From a virus, in the IMG/VR virus record IMGVR_UViG_3300040856_003274, positions 62,001 to 126,000 of that record: a stretch of DNA of 64,000 nucleotides, one strand, 5' to 3'. The translations under genes were made by a program, and so were the position numbers. Each line of letters begins with the position of its first letter. The stretch's first letter is position 1. The notes under the pieces are model-generated. The model did no database searches. It worked only from the letters and a program-made list of their open reading frames with translations, and was not told the DNA's origin. Of the stretch, positions 14,735-24,387 are shown piece after piece.

Positions 14735-14787
14735 CCTAACCTTAAGCCCTAACCTTAAGCCCTAACCTTAAGCCCTAACCTTAAGCC
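14735..14787 (+). repeat. 13-bp tandem repeat (CCTAACCTTAAGC), four copies
   Basis: Four consecutive near-identical copies between two terminators. Similar CCTTAACCCTCACCTTAACC runs occur at 33003-33030. No coding role; it may be a slippage product or a binding array. Confidence 0.8.
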
Positions 14788-14825
14788 CCTTGCTCGCCTC
14801 CTCTGTGGAGGTCAGCAAGGGGCTT
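14783..14825 (+). terminator. Strong intrinsic terminator
   Basis: AAGCCCCTTGCT (14783-14794) pairs perfectly with AGCAAGGGGCTT (14814-14825). An inner CCTC/GAGG stem lies in the loop and TTCC follows. It is a second terminator behind the AAA gene, 60 bp after the first. Confidence 0.8.
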
Positions 14826-14872
14826 TCCTATACGGACTACTACCTAAAATCTGTATGAGGGTCGGGTCTGAG

Positions 14873-14905
14873 GTGGCTAGGTGAGGTGTGCGATTGCCTA
14901 GCCAC
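14873..14905. promoter_or_regulatory. 9-bp perfect inverted repeat
   Basis: GTGGCTAGG (14873-14881) and CCTAGCCAC (14897-14905), 15 bp apart, in the 200-bp region before the gene at 15033. A second small hairpin, GGTGGC-AATCAG-GCCACC, lies at 14993-15010 just before the ribosome site. Either could regulate that gene. Confidence 0.5.
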
Positions 14906-15032
14906 TATGAGCACTTAGCCCCTAGAGCTTTTTGTGCTTATTTGCAAGCGAGGCGAACGAAACATGAGGGCTAGTGTGTATAGGAGATAGCAGGTGGCAA
15001 TCAGGCCACCGCTTCGACACAGGAGACAGCCC

Positions 15033-15647
15033 ATGAAGGCTACCCTAACTAAGTGCGAGCGTTTCGGCGCTGACCATAAGATGATTGATCACGGCTTCAG
15101 TAAGTACGCGATGCCAAGGCTCGGCACAGATGAGCAAGGTTCGCCCGTGGTGGTCTTACAGGTGTGGGATTACGATAACCCTATCCGTGAAGAGCAGATA
15201 CACCTCACACATCATGAGGTCGAGAGCGTGTCTCTCAGCAAGGGCCACGGCTCTTACTCAGAGGAGGGAGTCACGGCACACTATGCAGAGTGGACGTACA
15301 CGCTGACACTCACAGAAGAGGCGGGCTATGTTGTCTTAAAGGGAGTGGGTGATGAGATGGTGTTCATCTCTTGGACTGCGCTTTATGGAGACGGTCAGCG
15401 GAGCTTCCAAGACCAAGAGGGCAACGCGGTTATGTGGAGCGCGGGAGGCTTTCATGAAGAGCTCCCCTCGGTGGAGGATGAGGCTAGGGCGCTGGCGCGT
15501 CGGCTTAACCCGCTCACCGATCTTGACCTCATCTCTAGCCTCCGTGGTCTTTGGGAGCGCAAGCAAGGGTTGCGTCACCAAGCCTGCGACATACTACGCA
15601 AGGGGACTGCTAAGCTCCTCTTTGATGGTAAGCCACCTGAGGTCTAA
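15033..15647 (+). CDS. Unknown 204-residue protein
   Basis: I use ATG 15033 (MKATLTKCERFGADHKMIDHG) because ACAGGAGACAG lies at ideal distance; the GTG at 14994 would make a basic, unlikely extension through a hairpin. The protein is acidic with a beta-rich first half (VVLQVWDYDNP, AEWTYTLTLTEEAGYVVLKG) and a helical C-terminus (EARALARRLNPLTDLDLISSLRGLW). No family is recognised. It lies alone between the AAA terminators and the repeat island, and its stop is followed at once by a 15-bp tandem repeat. Confidence 0.65.
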   Translation: MKATLTKCERFGADHKMIDHGFSKYAMPRLGTDEQGSPVVVLQVWDYDNPIREEQIHLTHHEVESVSLSKGHGSYSEEGVTAHYAEWTYTLTLTEEAGYVVLKGVGDEMVFISWTALYGDGQRSFQDQEGNAVMWSAGGFHEELPSVEDEARALARRLNPLTDLDLISSLRGLWERKQGLRHQACDILRKGTAKLLFDGKPPEV

Positions 15648-15649
15648 TC

Positions 15650-15793
15650 TCTCGGAGCGTCAGCTCTCGGAGCGTCAGCTCTCGGAGCGTCAGCTCTCGG
15701 AGCGCCTGCTCTCGGAGCGTCAGCTCTCGGAGCGTCAGCTCTCGGAGCGCCTGCTCTCGGAGCGCCTGCTCTCGGAGCGTCAGCTCTCGGAGG
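15650..15793 (+). repeat. 15-bp tandem repeat, about 9.5 copies
   Basis: TCTCGGAGCGTCAGC alternating with a TCTCGGAGCGCCTGC variant, beginning right after the stop at 15647. In another frame it would encode LSERQ repeats, but that frame crosses the real gene out of phase, so I treat the array as non-coding. Confidence 0.9.
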
Positions 15794-16019
15794 ATTTCTT
15801 ACTGTCTAAAATCTGTATGGGGGGTCGCGGGTGCAGGTACGGGGGAGGAGGTTGGAGGTACTCATACACTCGCGAGGCTGAGGAGGTCTTGAGGTTGAAG
15901 GCGCTCATACACTCGCGAGGCTAGACCGCTTGAGGCTTGGGAGTGTTCATACAAGTAGAGAGTGTGGCTACCTTGTGGAGGTGCTCATACAGAGGTGGCG
16001 GGTGGCGGGTGGAGCTAGA

Positions 16020-16215
16020 CTGTGAGAGTGTTCATACAGAGAGGGAAGAGGAGGAGGGGAAGATGGAGGCACTCATACAGAGAAGGTGAGGGGAGGGGGA
16101 AGGTGGAGGCACTCATACAGAGAGGGAAGAGGAGGAGGGGAAGATGGAGGCACTCATACAGAGAGGGAAGAGGAGGGGGAAGGTGGAGGCACTCATACAG
16201 AGAGGGTGAGGGGAG
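16020..16215 (+). repeat. Purine-rich tandem block within the island
   Basis: About five units of GAGG-rich sequence, each containing GGCACTCATACAGAGA or a close variant. This is the left-end form of motif A. The strand is almost pure purine between CTCATACAG sites, which could favour triplex or unusual DNA structure. Confidence 0.75.
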
Positions 16216-17242
16216 GCTTCGGTGAGGGTGTTCATACAGAGGCGGTGGGCGAGGGTGAGGTTGGGTGAGGTTGGGTGAGAGTGTTCATACATTACTCTCT
16301 TCAGTCCTCCAAGACGTGTGGGTGCTCATACAGAGTAGAGGAGGACGAGCTACCCGCTGACCTTAGGGAACAGGGGAGAGGGAGGAGGGGGAGAGGGGGT
16401 CGCGTATGTGAGGTGTAGGTGTTCATACTCGCACGCGTACAACGCTCAACGCTCAACGGTTGACCTTAGGGAACAGGGGAGGTGGTGCAACCCTCAACGC
16501 TCAACGGTTGACCTTAGGGAACACACCCAATAACGCTCAACGGTCGCAACGCTCAACGGTATGTGTTGACGCTAGGGAATGAGCACAACCTCCAACGCTA
16601 ACATTAGATGTGGGTGTTCATACATACGCGAAGCCGTGGCTCTGTATGAGTTGACCTTAGGGAACAGCAGAGAAGCTAGAGGCGCGTTGACCCTGTAGCA
16701 TTAGGTGTGGGTGTTCATACAGAGGCTGGCTAAAATCTGTAACGCGTGCGCGTATGCGCCATGTGCGCCTGACCCTCAACGCTATAAGTTGACCTTAGGG
16801 AACAGGTGACCGCCTGAGTAGTTGAGCTAGAGGTCAGGTGAGGACTCGGCCCTGTAATATTAGATGTGAGCGTTCATACAGGGTGGGGGGGCTGTGGTGA
16901 TCTCGCATAGCCTTGTGTGACGTTAGGGAATGGAGAGGGCTCAACCCTAACATTAGATGTGGGCGTTCATACAAGGTGGGGGGCTAGGCGCGTGAGCCAG
17001 CTTGACATTAGGGAATGGGAGGAGGTGAGAGGGCCTCTCAATCAATCAACGACAAAGCCCTCTCATGTACAGGTTCTAGCCAGGCAGGTTTTCCAACACC
17101 GCGCTTAACGAGTCTTTAGAACCTGTATAGCGCACAAGAGAGGCTCGGTCGCCTCTCAAAATCGGCTGAGCTAGAGTAGTTTAAGTGGGGACATTCATAC
17201 ACGCGTGTGTCTCAAAAGCCCCATTTTACGGCACTTAGGAAG

Positions 17243-17258
17243 TTGCCGATTTTGATAG
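17243..17258 (+). repeat. TTTGATAG block, copy 1
   Basis: TTGCCGATTTTGATAG, following a CAAAAGCCCC segment. Related copies lie at 18242-18257, 19605-19620 and 19658-19673, each downstream of a GGGCTC/AAAA-rich segment. Confidence 0.6.
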
Positions 17259-18241
17259 GATGAGCGAGGCGAGGGCTAGAGAGGCTCAAAAGGGGCTCAG
17301 AGAAGGCTCTAATGTTATGTAGGTGTTCATATAACGAGGGGTGGGCGGGTGCGGTGAGTGAGGCGCGAGTGGAGGTGGCGCGAGGGTAACCCTAATAACC
17401 TACTTAGAACCTGTACAGGCTGTGGTGGGGTGTAGCTGAGCTGAGCCGAGACACGCTGACGTTAGGGAACAGGTTATGGCTTACTGAGCCTGTGGAGGCT
17501 GACATTAGATGTGGGCGTTCATACAGACAGGGTGTTTAGAACCTGTAGCGCGGAGGCGAGCTCTCGCCTCTTACTGACTCGCTCAACACTATGAGCTGAC
17601 GTTAGGGAATGGGTAGCGGGCTTGAGCTGAGCTTGGGCCTAACTGAGTCTGACATTAGGGAACAGTTGGGCGGGAGGGGTCGGTGGCGACCCTAACGTTA
17701 GATGTGGGCGTTCATACTACTCTTTATCTAAAATCTGTATTAGGGGGTTCGGGCGCATCTGTAGAGGCGGGCTCTCGTATGTGTTGACGTTAGGGAACAT
17801 CTAGACAGGGGGCAGAGCTGAGAGCAGACACGCTCAGCCCAACTCGCAATATTAGATGTGGGCGTTCATATAATGAGCGGTGGGCTGGTTGGGCTCACTC
17901 CTTGTACACTTGACGTTAGGGAACAGCTCGCTTGTCTTGAGCGCCCCGCGCCACCTCTCGCTCCTATGTGATGTGGGCGTTCATACAGACAGGCGGGGCT
18001 CGCCCTTAAGACACGCTCCTTGACATTAGGGAACAGGGAGACAGGTTGCGCTCTCTCCTGTCACGCTCTGAGACACCTTGACTCGTTCGCTCAAGGCTAC
18101 TAGAACCCGTATAGTTAGAACCTGTATAGGTCGCGCTCAGCCTCTCTGCTTGAGCCTTGAGCAGGGCTCTAGTGGGTGGATGATGGGGACATTCATACAC
18201 GCGTGGGGGGCTCAAAAGCCCCAAAATAGGGCTCAAAATGG

Positions 18242-18257
18242 TTGCCGTCTTTGATAG
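18242..18257 (+). repeat. TTTGATAG block, copy 2
   Basis: TTGCCGTCTTTGATAG, preceded by a GGGGCT-CAAA-AGCCCC hairpin near 18206-18221 and by TAGGGCTCAAAATGG. Confidence 0.6.
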
Positions 18258-19604
18258 AGAGGCGTTTTGCCCCCTCTGAGCCTCTCTCTGAGCCCTCTAG
18301 CGGTAGCTGTTATAGGTATTCATATAAGAGTGGTGGCTGTGAGGCTGAGCGAGCTTGCGCAGGCTCGCGTGGAGTCTCCTAGTGCTTCCGCGAGCTGTCG
18401 AGAGAGACGCGAGGGTGACCCACCCGTTGGCTTGACGTTAGGGAATGGGCAGAGGCTATTTAGAACCTGTATGATGAGCAAGCACCCGCCCTCTGACATG
18501 ATGTCGGTATTCATATAATGAGCGGTGAGCCCCGCCTCGCCTCCCTAACCTTAGTTTGACATTAGGGAACAGTGGGCGAGGGTGGGCGAGGCGGCACAGC
18601 ACCCCTAATGTCATGTCGGCGTTCATATAGCGAGCGGTGGGCTGTCTCCTTCAAGGCAAGCTGGCTTGACGTTAGGGAATGGTAACGGGAGCTGACCTTG
18701 ACCCTCACCTGCTGTGGCTTGACATTAGGGAACAGTGGACGAGCTCTCCTGAAGCTAGGCTAGAACCTGTATAATCTAAAATCTGTATTAGGGGGCTCGG
18801 AGGGCTACCGACCCCTCCCGTAATATTAGATGTAGGCGTTCATATAAAGACGATCTCGCCTTGCCCCTCTAGACTGGTAGACGCTAGGGAATAACTAGCC
18901 CTATCTAAAATCTGTATTAGGGGGCTCGGAGGGGCTATCGCACCCTCTACGGTCTGATGAGAGCGTTCATACAAGGTCGGTGCTGAAGCAAGGCTCTCGT
19001 ATGTGTTGACGTTAGGGAACAACAGGTCGGCTCGAAATCTCCCTGTGGCGAGCGCCCCTTTACAGGTTCTAGCTAGCCTTGTACGGCTGAGGGCGGGTCG
19101 AGTAGCTCAAGCAGCACCCCACAGGCTAAGTTGACATTAGGGAACATTACAGCGGCCTTAGCGTCAGCGTCTCTAACATTAGCCTAATATCATGTCGGCG
19201 TTCATATAAGGGCTGAGCCGAGATCGTCCTAGCTCGTATCTGCCGTGGCTTGACGTTAGGGAACAGGCGGGCAGAGGTGAGCCAACCTAAGAGATAAAAT
19301 GTAAACATTCATACAAGGAGCTAGGGCTACGCTCAGATGACCCAATATACCTGACGTTAGGGAATAGCTCAGCCTGACAGGTAGCCCTTTTGCCTCGCTT
19401 GATGTTAGGGAACATCAGGGCTACCCTCGCGCTTGTCTGAAGTCGGCTTGAGATACGCGGAGCGCCCCTCTCACGTTCGGATGTAAACCGCGCCCACACG
19501 CTAAGCTCTACTAGAACCTGTATAGAGCCCGACTCAGAGTGCTTTGTTGGGGACATTCATACCCGTAGAGAGGGCCAAAACACCCTCCAAGAGGGCTATT
19601 TTTG

Positions 19605-19673
19605 TTGGCGACTTTGATAGGATGGGGCTCAAACCCCCGAAAATACGGTACTTTTTGTTGGCGACTTTGATAG
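19605..19673 (+). repeat. TTTGATAG block, copies 3 and 4
   Basis: Two copies of TTGGCGACTTTGATAG at 19605-19620 and 19658-19673. A GGGCTCAAACCCCC segment lies between them. Confidence 0.6.
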
Positions 19674-19743
19674 ACCTATTTTTCGTGGGATCATTCATAG
19701 CGTGTGCGGGTGAGAGCGGCTTTTTGGCTCGCCTTTTGGAGAG

Positions 19744-19827
19744 ACTAGAACCTGTATAAACTAGAACCTGTATGGTACTAGAACCTGTATAATACTAGAA
19801 CCTGTATGGTACTAGAACCTGTATAAT
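19744..19827 (+). repeat. 17-bp tandem array of motif C, five copies
   Basis: ACTAGAACCTGTATAAT and ACTAGAACCTGTATGGT units head to tail, flanked by a block TGTGGGA(T/C)CATTCATAGCG that repeats with the next array. The period of 17 bp is exact. Confidence 0.9.
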
Positions 19828-19894
19828 CTCTCTTATGTGGGACCATTCATAGCGTGTGCGGGTGAGGGTGGCCTTTTGGCTCGCCTTTTGGAGA

Positions 19895-19997
19895 GACTAG
19901 AACCTGTATAATACTAGAACCTGTATAATACTAGAACCTGTATGGTACTAGAACCTGTATGGTACTAGAACCTGTATAATACTAGAACCCGTATAAT
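19895..19997 (+). repeat. 17-bp tandem array of motif C, six copies
   Basis: Same unit as at 19744. The last copy has CCCGTATAAT. It is flanked by the same GCCTTTTGGCTCGCCTTTTG segment as the previous array, so the whole block was duplicated. Confidence 0.9.
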
Positions 19998-20080
19998 CTC
20001 TCTTATGTGGGATCGTTCATAGCGTGCGTATGTGAGAGGACGCGCTCCCCCTCCTAGACGATGTAGGCGTTCATACATAC

Positions 20081-20180
20081 TTAGAACCTGTATGGTACTA
20101 GAACCTGTATAATACTAGAACCTGTATGGTACTAGAACCTGTATGGTACTAGAACCTGTATAATACTAGAACCTGTATGA
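20081..20180 (+). repeat. 17-bp tandem array of motif C, six copies
   Basis: Starts TTAGAACCTGTATGGT and ends TAGAACCTGTATGACCTGA. It follows a motif A copy (ATGTAGGCGTTCATAC) directly. Confidence 0.9.
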
Positions 20181-20274
20181 CCTGAGCCTCCCCCTAGGTG
20201 ATGTAGGTATTCATACAGGGGGGGCTGACCCCCCCCCTCCCCTGTGAGTTGACCTTAGGGAACAGCAGACAAGC

Positions 20275-20340
20275 CTAGAACCTGTATAATATTAGAACCT
20301 GTATAATACTAGAACCTGTATAATACTAGAACCTGTATGA
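20275..20340 (+). repeat. 17-bp tandem array of motif C, four copies
   Basis: Four TAGAACCTGTATAAT units, the last ending in GACCTGAGCCTCC, the junction sequence that recurs through the rest of the island. Confidence 0.9.
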
Positions 20341-20599
20341 CCTGAGCCTCCCCCTTGTCCCTTGTGTTGACGTTAGGGAACAGGGGGGGTGAGCCTCCCC
20401 CTAGAGGATGTCGGTATTCATACAAGGAGGGCGAGCCCCTTTTAGTTGAAGGTTAGGGAACAGTAAAACGTCTCAGATCGCTCTCTGAGGCGCTTTAGCT
20501 CTCAAGCCTGCTCTACCCCTAGCTTAAGGACTCTAAAGAGCACACGAGCGAATTTAGAGCCCTCCCTCGAAGGCTTTAAGCTGGTTATGCGACCCGCCA

Positions 20600-22960
20600 A
20601 AAGACCCCCTAGATGATGTAGGTATTCATACAGGGCGGGCTGAGGGTGGCTCAGGGCAACCCCTTGTGTTGAGGTTAGGGAATGGGAGAGGCTGTTTAGA
20701 ACCTGTATAATATTAGAACCTGTATGACCTGACCCGACCCTGCCCCTTGTGTTGACGTTAGGGAACAGGTGGCCTGAGCCTCCCCCTAGATGGTGTCGGT
20801 ATTCATACAGGGCGGGCTGAGCCTCCTCCTCCCTTGTTGAGGTTAGGGAATGGAAGGAGCTGTTTAGAACCTGTATGGTACTAGAACCTGTATGACCTGA
20901 CCCGACCCTGCCCCTTGTTGACATTAGGGAACAGGTAGCCTGACCCTCCCCCTAGATGGTGTCGGTATTCATACAGGGCGGGCTGAGCCTCCTCCTCCCT
21001 TGTTGAGGTTAGGGAATGGAAGGAGCTGTTTAGAACCTGTATGGTACTAGAACCTGTATGGTACTAGAACCTGTATGACCTGACCCGACCCTGCCCCTTG
21101 TTGACATTAGGGAACAGGAGGCTAGGCTGACCCCCTAGAGGATGTAGGTATTCATACAAGGCTCCCCCTAGGCGCTCCCCCTCCCTTGTTGAGGTTAGGG
21201 AATGGGAGAGGCTGTTTAGAACCTGTATGGTACTAGAACCTGTATGACCTGACCCCCCCCCTCCCCTTGTTGACATTAGGGAACAGGAGGGCTAGGCTGA
21301 CCCCCTAGAGGATGTAGGTATTCATACAGGAGGGCTGAGCCTCCCTCTAGGCGCACCCTCTTGTTGACATTAGGGAATGGGAGGAGCTGTTTAGAACCTG
21401 TGTAATATTAGAACCTGTATGACCTGACCCCCCTCCCCTTGTGTTGACATTAGGGAACAGGAGGCTAGGCTGACCCCCTAGACGATGTAGGTATTCATAC
21501 AGGGTGGGCTGGGGGTGGCTCAGGACGCACCCTCTTGTTGACACTAGGGAACAGGGGGCTGTTTAGAACCTGTATAATATTAGAACCTGTATAGCATGGG
21601 CTCCCCCTAGGCGCTCCCCCTTGTGTTGAGGTTAGGGAACAGGAGGGCTAGGCTGACCCCCTAGATGGTGTCGGTATTCATACAGGGCTCCCCCTAGGCG
21701 CTTCCCTTGTGTTGAGGTTAGGGAATGGGAGAGGCTGTTTAGAACCTGTATGGTACTAGAACCTGTATGACCTGACCCCCCCTCCCCTTGTGTTGACGTT
21801 AGGGAACAGGAGGGCTAGGCTGGCCCCCTAGACGATGTAGGTATTCATACAGGGTGGGCTGGGCCTCCCCCTAGGCGCACCCTGTGAGTTGACATTAGGG
21901 AATGGGAGGAGCTGTTTAGAACCTGTATGACCTGAGCCTCCCCTCCCCTTTGTTGACGTTAGGGAACAGGCGGCTAGGCTGACCTCCTAGATGGTGTCGG
22001 TATTCATACAGGGTGGGCTGGGGTGGCTCAGGACGCACCCTGTGAGTTGACATTAGGGAATAGGAGAGGCTGTTTAGAACCCGTATGACCTGAGCCTCCT
22101 CCTCCCCTTGTTGACGTTAGGGAACAGGTGGCCTGACCCTCCCCCTAGGCGCTCCCCTGTGAGTTGACGTTAGGGAACAGGTGGCTAGGCTGACCCCCTA
22201 GATGGTGTTGGTATTCATACAGGTGGCCTGAGCCTCTCAGGACAGCCCCTCCCTTGTTGACATTAGGGAATGGGAGGAGCTGTTTAGAACCTGTATGACC
22301 TGAGCCTCCTCCTCCCCTTGTTGACGTTAGGGAACAGGCGGCCTGAGCCTCCCCCTAGAGGGTGTCGGTATTCATACAGGTGGCCTGAGCCTCCCTCTCC
22401 CCTGTGAGTTGACATTAGGGAACAGGTGGTCTGACCCTCCCCCTAGGCGCTCCCCCTTGTTGACATTAGGGAACAGGTGGTCTGACCCTCCCCCTAGAGG
22501 GTGTCGGTATTCATACAGGTGGGCTGGGGGTGGCTCAGGACAGCCCCCCTTGTTGACGTTAGGGAACAGGAGGGCTAGGCTGACCCCCTAGAGGATGTAG
22601 GTATTCATACAGGGGGGGTGGGCCTCCCTCTAGGCGCTCCCCTTGTTGACGTTAGGGAACAGGGGGGGTGGGCCTCCCCCTAGGCGCTCCCCTTGTTGAC
22701 GTTAGGGAACAGGGGGGTGGGCCTCCCTCTAGGCGCTCCCCTTGTTGACGTTAGGGAACAGGGGGGTGGGCCTCCCTCTAGGCGCTCCCCTTGTTGACAT
22801 TAGGGAACAGGGGGGGTGAGCCCCTGTGGAGCCTCCCCCTTGTTGACGTTAGGGAACAGGGGGGGTGAGCCTCCCCCTAGAGGATGTCGGTATTCATACA
22901 GGGGGTGAGCCCCTGTGGAGCCTCCCCCTTGTTGACATTAGGGAACAGGGGGGGTGAGGC
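20600..22960 (+). repeat. Homogeneous right half of the island
   Basis: Units run B (GGGAATGGGAGGAGCTG) - C (one or two copies, then GACCTGA) - B (GGGAACAGG) - CCCCCTAGA - A (GTCGGTATTCATACAGG). Successive units differ at few positions, in contrast to the left half. Toward 22.6-22.9 kb, C drops out and only B blocks with CCTCCCTCTAGGCGCTCC remain. The pattern points to recent unequal recombination or slippage. Confidence 0.85.
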
Positions 22961-23364
22961 CGATTGGAACACGCGGGGCGCTCCCCAGCCCCCCCCAAAT
23001 AGCCATATTAAACCTGCATGGAAAATGACAACCTTAATTTGAAACCCTCTTTAAGAAAGGTATTTCCTCTCAGAGAAGGGGGTCAAATGCAGGCGCATGG
23101 GACTTTCTCGCGGAGGGAAGGGGGGTATGCTTATATATTATTGGGTTTTGAGCGCGGAGGTATGGACTTATTAAAGGGGTTTGTCTCAGGGAGGGGGGTC
23201 ATATAGGGGGGCTTTTTGGTTTTGGTTTTACGGGGAAGTGGATCTTAAATTTCTTTTGGCTAATTTTTTTTGAGGTTGTTTTTGAAAAGGGGTGTGTGGG
23301 TGTTAGAGCTCCTATAACGTGACTAAGGTAAAACCTTCATTAAGACGAGAGGTAAGGTTACGCT
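22961..23364. other. Non-coding junction between the repeat island and the domain-repeat operon
   Basis: The last motif B ends near 22950. What follows is A/T- and G-run-rich, with a short frame (23018-23206) that has no ribosome site. A small AAGGT-AAA-ACCTT hairpin lies near 23325, shortly before GAGAGGTAAGG, the ribosome site for the gene at 23365. I see no clear promoter here. Confidence 0.5.
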
Positions 23365-24387
23365 ATGAGTGCTAAACATAAGAGAGACGTGGAGTTGCTT
23401 TTGTCTTATATGCCTGACAATGGTTTCTTACAGGGCTTATCAAACAGACTAAGGACAGGTATGAGCTTGACACCTAAGCAGGTGAGCGCCTTGGAGGGTA
23501 TTAAAGCTCGAATGTCGTCTAAGCAAGCTAAGATTAAGCGAGACAAGGCGAGGGTATCAGAGGCTCTAAGGGTATATTCAGAGAACCCTTTCTTGCAGAG
23601 TCTCTTGGAGCATTTAAGTGACGGCAAGTCTATGAGCGCGAAGCAAGACGAGGCGTTAACGGCAATCGAGGAGAGAGCCGCTCGTAGATTAGCGAATATG
23701 GAGAGGCGGTCTGCTGGAGTTAAGCGTGAGATGTTGAGTGTCTTGAGGGGTTTATCTAGAGTGTCTGACTTGAGCCCTGAGGAGAGTGAGTTTGTGAGGC
23801 GCATGATGAGTCTAGTGGAGGGCGACCTTAAGATTAGCGTGAGGCAGAAGAGTTACATTAGGGGTTTATGTAGTAGGCATTTGGACTCGGCGCGTGGTCG
23901 TAGCTCTGCGGATAAGTTTGGTGCTAAGGTGAAGAAGCATTTTGGTGGGAGGGGTAAGAAAGCGTCGGTGAGTCGTGCTTGGGATTATGACAGGGGGGAG
24001 TGGGCATATCGTGTGGGTGGTGGTAAGATTAAGTATGCGAGTGAGGAGGTCTTAGATTACAAGGTTGAGTGGGGTGATCCGCCGAAGCCTAATGCGTGGA
24101 GAGCAATACTTAAAGGTAGGATGTCAGATGGTCGTATTGAGGTCACTTCGCCTTTGATTGTGGGGAGGATTATGTTCAACATCTTCCCTCATGAGATAGA
24201 TGTTTCTTACAGACGTAAGGGTTACTCTGCTGTTGACCTTGGGACGATCAGGAGGCATGGCGACATGGACAGTATTTTCAGTCATGCGACGTACACTAAG
24301 TATATTAAGCCTGCGATTTTGAGTGGTGCGCTTGAGCTGGGGAGTCAGGGGAAGAAGATCGCTTCAGGAGAGGGGTTTGAGGGATGA
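23365..24387 (+). CDS. Domain-repeat protein 1: three helical modules plus one WGDPPKPN domain
   Basis: The N-terminal 180 residues hold three related helical modules: FLQGLSNRL..GMSLTPKQVSAL, FLQSLLEHL..GKSMSAKQDEAL and FVRRMMSLV..LKISVRQKSYI. I have seen such modules in phage and bacterial nucleic-acid proteins. A basic hinge (KKHFGGRGKKAS) follows, then one copy of the domain starting VEWGDPPKPNAWRA and ending GKKIASGE. The next two genes carry five and six more copies. The stop overlaps the next ATG (ATGA at 24384). Function is unknown; the basic helical half suggests DNA or RNA contact. Confidence 0.75.
   Translation: MSAKHKRDVELLLSYMPDNGFLQGLSNRLRTGMSLTPKQVSALEGIKARMSSKQAKIKRDKARVSEALRVYSENPFLQSLLEHLSDGKSMSAKQDEALTAIEERAARRLANMERRSAGVKREMLSVLRGLSRVSDLSPEESEFVRRMMSLVEGDLKISVRQKSYIRGLCSRHLDSARGRSSADKFGAKVKKHFGGRGKKASVSRAWDYDRGEWAYRVGGGKIKYASEEVLDYKVEWGDPPKPNAWRAILKGRMSDGRIEVTSPLIVGRIMFNIFPHEIDVSYRRKGYSAVDLGTIRRHGDMDSIFSHATYTKYIKPAILSGALELGSQGKKIASGEGFEG

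Larger units (their letters stand above)
15796..22960 (+). repeat. 7-kb island of interspersed short repeats, non-coding
   Basis: No credible gene is seen here. Three motif families recur dozens of times each, mostly on the plus strand. A is GATGTNGG(T/C)(A/G)TTCATACAG, with a CTCATACAG form at the left. B is TTGAC(A/G/C)TTAGGGAA(C/T)(A/G)G, about 55 copies by eye. C is TAGAACCTGTAT followed by AATA, GGTA or GACCTGA, with a TAAAATCTGTAT variant. The 3' part of A (ATACAGG) is the reverse complement of the core of C (CCTGTAT), so A and C form opposed sites. Spacing is irregular on the left and settles into near-identical blocks from about 20.6 kb. A few C copies are reversed (17066, 19061). Possible roles: origin or partition region, protein-binding array, or titration sponge. 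Confidence 0.9.

Noticed and set aside
15349-15924. 191-residue frame with LSERQ repeats
   Set aside because: It overlaps the well-supported gene at 15033 out of phase and is created by the 15-bp tandem repeat.
19544-19759. 71-residue frame in the island with a hydrophobic part
   Set aside because: It is built from repeated island blocks (TTTGATAG and GCTCGCC segments) and has no ribosome site.
19744-20340. Motif C arrays as SOS (LexA) boxes or tandem sigma-70 promoters
   Set aside because: The motif is not a palindrome of LexA type, and the TATAAT-like ends lack a -35 partner at usable spacing; many copies end in ATGGT or ATGAC.
15796-22960. The repeat island as a CRISPR array
   Set aside because: Repeats are of three kinds, short (12-20 bp), unevenly spaced and separated by related rather than unique sequence; no cas genes are present.
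23018-23206. 62-residue frame after the repeat island
   Set aside because: No ribosome site, no coupling and odd composition.
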